Assembly (NCBI GenBank): GCA_050486445.1
Contig: JBJHDH010000040.1
Span: 1 to 22,200, forward strand
Direction of reading: 5' to 3'
Length of the DNA stretch: 22,200 nt
From: Euryhalocaulis sp050486445
Lineage (GTDB): Bacteria; Pseudomonadota; Alphaproteobacteria; Caulobacterales; Maricaulaceae
A program made the position numbers and the translations under genes. The notes beneath the pieces are model-generated. The model made no database searches and was not told where the DNA came from. It saw only the letters and a program-made list of their open reading frames with translations. This document shows positions 21,244 through 22,200 of the stretch, in pieces. Numbering within the stretch: position 1 is the stretch's first letter; each line of letters starts with the position of its first letter.

Positions 21244-22200
21244 ATGGACGCCGTGGCGGAGCTTCAGGCGCTGACAGGCGCGAAAACCGTGCTGGGTCCG
21301 GACGATGCGTTCACCGAGCGGCATTTGCGCGATTTCAACATCGCAGCGCCGGACTCTGCCCGCCCCGTGGCGGTGGCCTATCCGTCCTCGACGGAAGACG
21401 TCTCGAAAATCCTGAAATACTGCAACGATCACGACATCACCGTCGTGCCGCAGGGCGGGCTGACCGGCATGTGCGGCGGCGCGGTGCCGTTCGGGCCCGC
21501 CGTGCTGGTCTCGATGGAGCGGATGCGGGCAGTGGAATCCGTCGATCCGCTGGGCGCCACGCTCACCGTGCAGGCCGGCGTCACGCTCGACACAGTGCAG
21601 AAGATCGCGGACGAGGCCGGCATGCTGTTCCCGCTCGATCTTGGCGGGCGGCATGCGCACATCGCCGGCAACGCCTCTACCAATGCCGGGGGCAATCGCG
21701 TGCTGCGCTATGGCATGATGCGCGACCTGATCCTGGGCGTGGAAGCCGTGCTGATGGACGGCACGGTGATCTCGTCCATGAACCGGATGATCAAGAACAA
21801 TACCGGCTATGATCTGAAGCACCTTTTCATCGGCTCTGAAGGCACGCTGGGGATCATCACCCGTCTGGTGCTGCGCCTGCATCCCAAGCCGCTGTCGGTC
21901 TCTACCGCTTTGTGCGCCCTTTCCGGCTATGACGACGCGGTGCGGCTGCTCAATCACATGAAGCCGCGCATGGGCGGTCAGCTCTCGGCCTTTGAAGTGA
22001 TGTGGCCGGCCTTTTACGAAATCGGCACGGTAAAGCTGGGCCGGCGCCCGCCCATCGCGCCACAGTCAGAGCATGGCATCTATGTGCTGACCGAATCCAT
22101 GGGCGGCGACCCCGAAGGCGACGCCGAGCGCTTTTCCGCCGTGATGGCGGAGGCGATGGAGCAAGGCATCGTGCTCGACGCCGTGGTCGCCCAATCGGCC
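21244..22200 (+). CDS. FAD-linked oxidase, D-2-hydroxyglutarate dehydrogenase-like (5' part)
   Basis: The 319 codons visible run open to the window edge, so the C-terminus is missing (the family is usually about 460-480 residues). The FAD-binding (FAD_binding_4) domain shows PQGGLTGMCGG at 69-79, LDLGGRHAHIAGNASTNAGG at about 131-150, RYGMMRD at 155-161 and NNTGYDLKHLFIGSEGTLGI at about 185-204. This combination is closest to the D-2-hydroxyglutarate / D-lactate dehydrogenase (GlcD-like) group, which oxidises D-2-hydroxyacids and passes electrons to a carrier. GGGAGGGG precedes ATG 21244. The exact substrate cannot be assigned from this part. Confidence 0.9.
   Translation, partial: MDAVAELQALTGAKTVLGPDDAFTERHLRDFNIAAPDSARPVAVAYPSSTEDVSKILKYCNDHDITVVPQGGLTGMCGGAVPFGPAVLVSMERMRAVESVDPLGATLTVQAGVTLDTVQKIADEAGMLFPLDLGGRHAHIAGNASTNAGGNRVLRYGMMRDLILGVEAVLMDGTVISSMNRMIKNNTGYDLKHLFIGSEGTLGIITRLVLRLHPKPLSVSTALCALSGYDDAVRLLNHMKPRMGGQLSAFEVMWPAFYEIGTVKLGRRPPIAPQSEHGIYVLTESMGGDPEGDAERFSAVMAEAMEQGIVLDAVVAQSA

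Overview
This is a GC-rich bacterial chromosome segment. Gene content and style (formaldehyde-detoxification genes adhC/fghA, DUF1194, a fused HyuA-HyuB protein, an AmpD-type amidase beside a TerB/J-domain protein, and intergenic repeats containing CTTCGAG and CTCAGCATGAG) suggest an alphaproteobacterium, possibly of the Caulobacterales/Maricaulales/Hyphomonadales type. The lineage is inference; there is no rRNA gene here to fix it. I see no rRNA, tRNA, CRISPR array, prophage or recognisable transposase. Most of the window is ordinary metabolic and envelope gene content.

Layout. Bases 1-186 are one arm of an inverted repeat whose partner lies at 19531-19718. A TonB-dependent receptor (311-2452, minus) with a strong terminator is divergent from a membrane-anchored winged-helix/TolB-like/TPR regulator (2777-4735, plus). 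Next comes a compact plus-strand block: adhC, a UPF0178 protein, a FitA-FitB (VapBC) toxin-antitoxin pair with a double-palindrome operator, and fghA. FitA/FitB and FitB/fghA overlap by 4 bp each, so the toxin-antitoxin module sits inside the glutathione-dependent formaldehyde oxidation cluster. Two exported proteins of unknown function (8106-9322, the second DUF6152) end at an intrinsic terminator. They are followed by a lipoprotein-type alkaline phosphatase and an O-methyltransferase.

A minus-strand pair follows: a fused HyuA-HyuB (5-oxoprolinase/hydantoinase-type) protein and a small two-helix membrane protein that overlaps it by ATGA. The linker between the two Hyu domains is a translated copy of the intergenic palindromic repeat. 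Divergently, a TerB/J-domain protein, a small membrane protein and an AmpD-type amidase lie on the plus strand. A minus-strand cassette of two paralogous small membrane proteins and a small XRE regulator comes next.

Bases 19120-20353 hold no credible gene. They hold the second inverted-repeat arm, four palindromic repeats, a tandem 14-bp duplication and other hairpins. The window ends with an exported DUF1194 protein and the 5' part of an FAD-linked oxidase related to D-2-hydroxyglutarate dehydrogenases, which runs off the end.

The points most worth a second look are the palindromic repeat translated inside hyuAB, the toxin-antitoxin module embedded in the formaldehyde cluster with an operator covering the preceding stop codon, the long inverted repeat flanking about 19.3 kb, and the duplicated membrane-protein/XRE cassette. 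I did not find a clearly new multi-gene defence or biosynthetic system.
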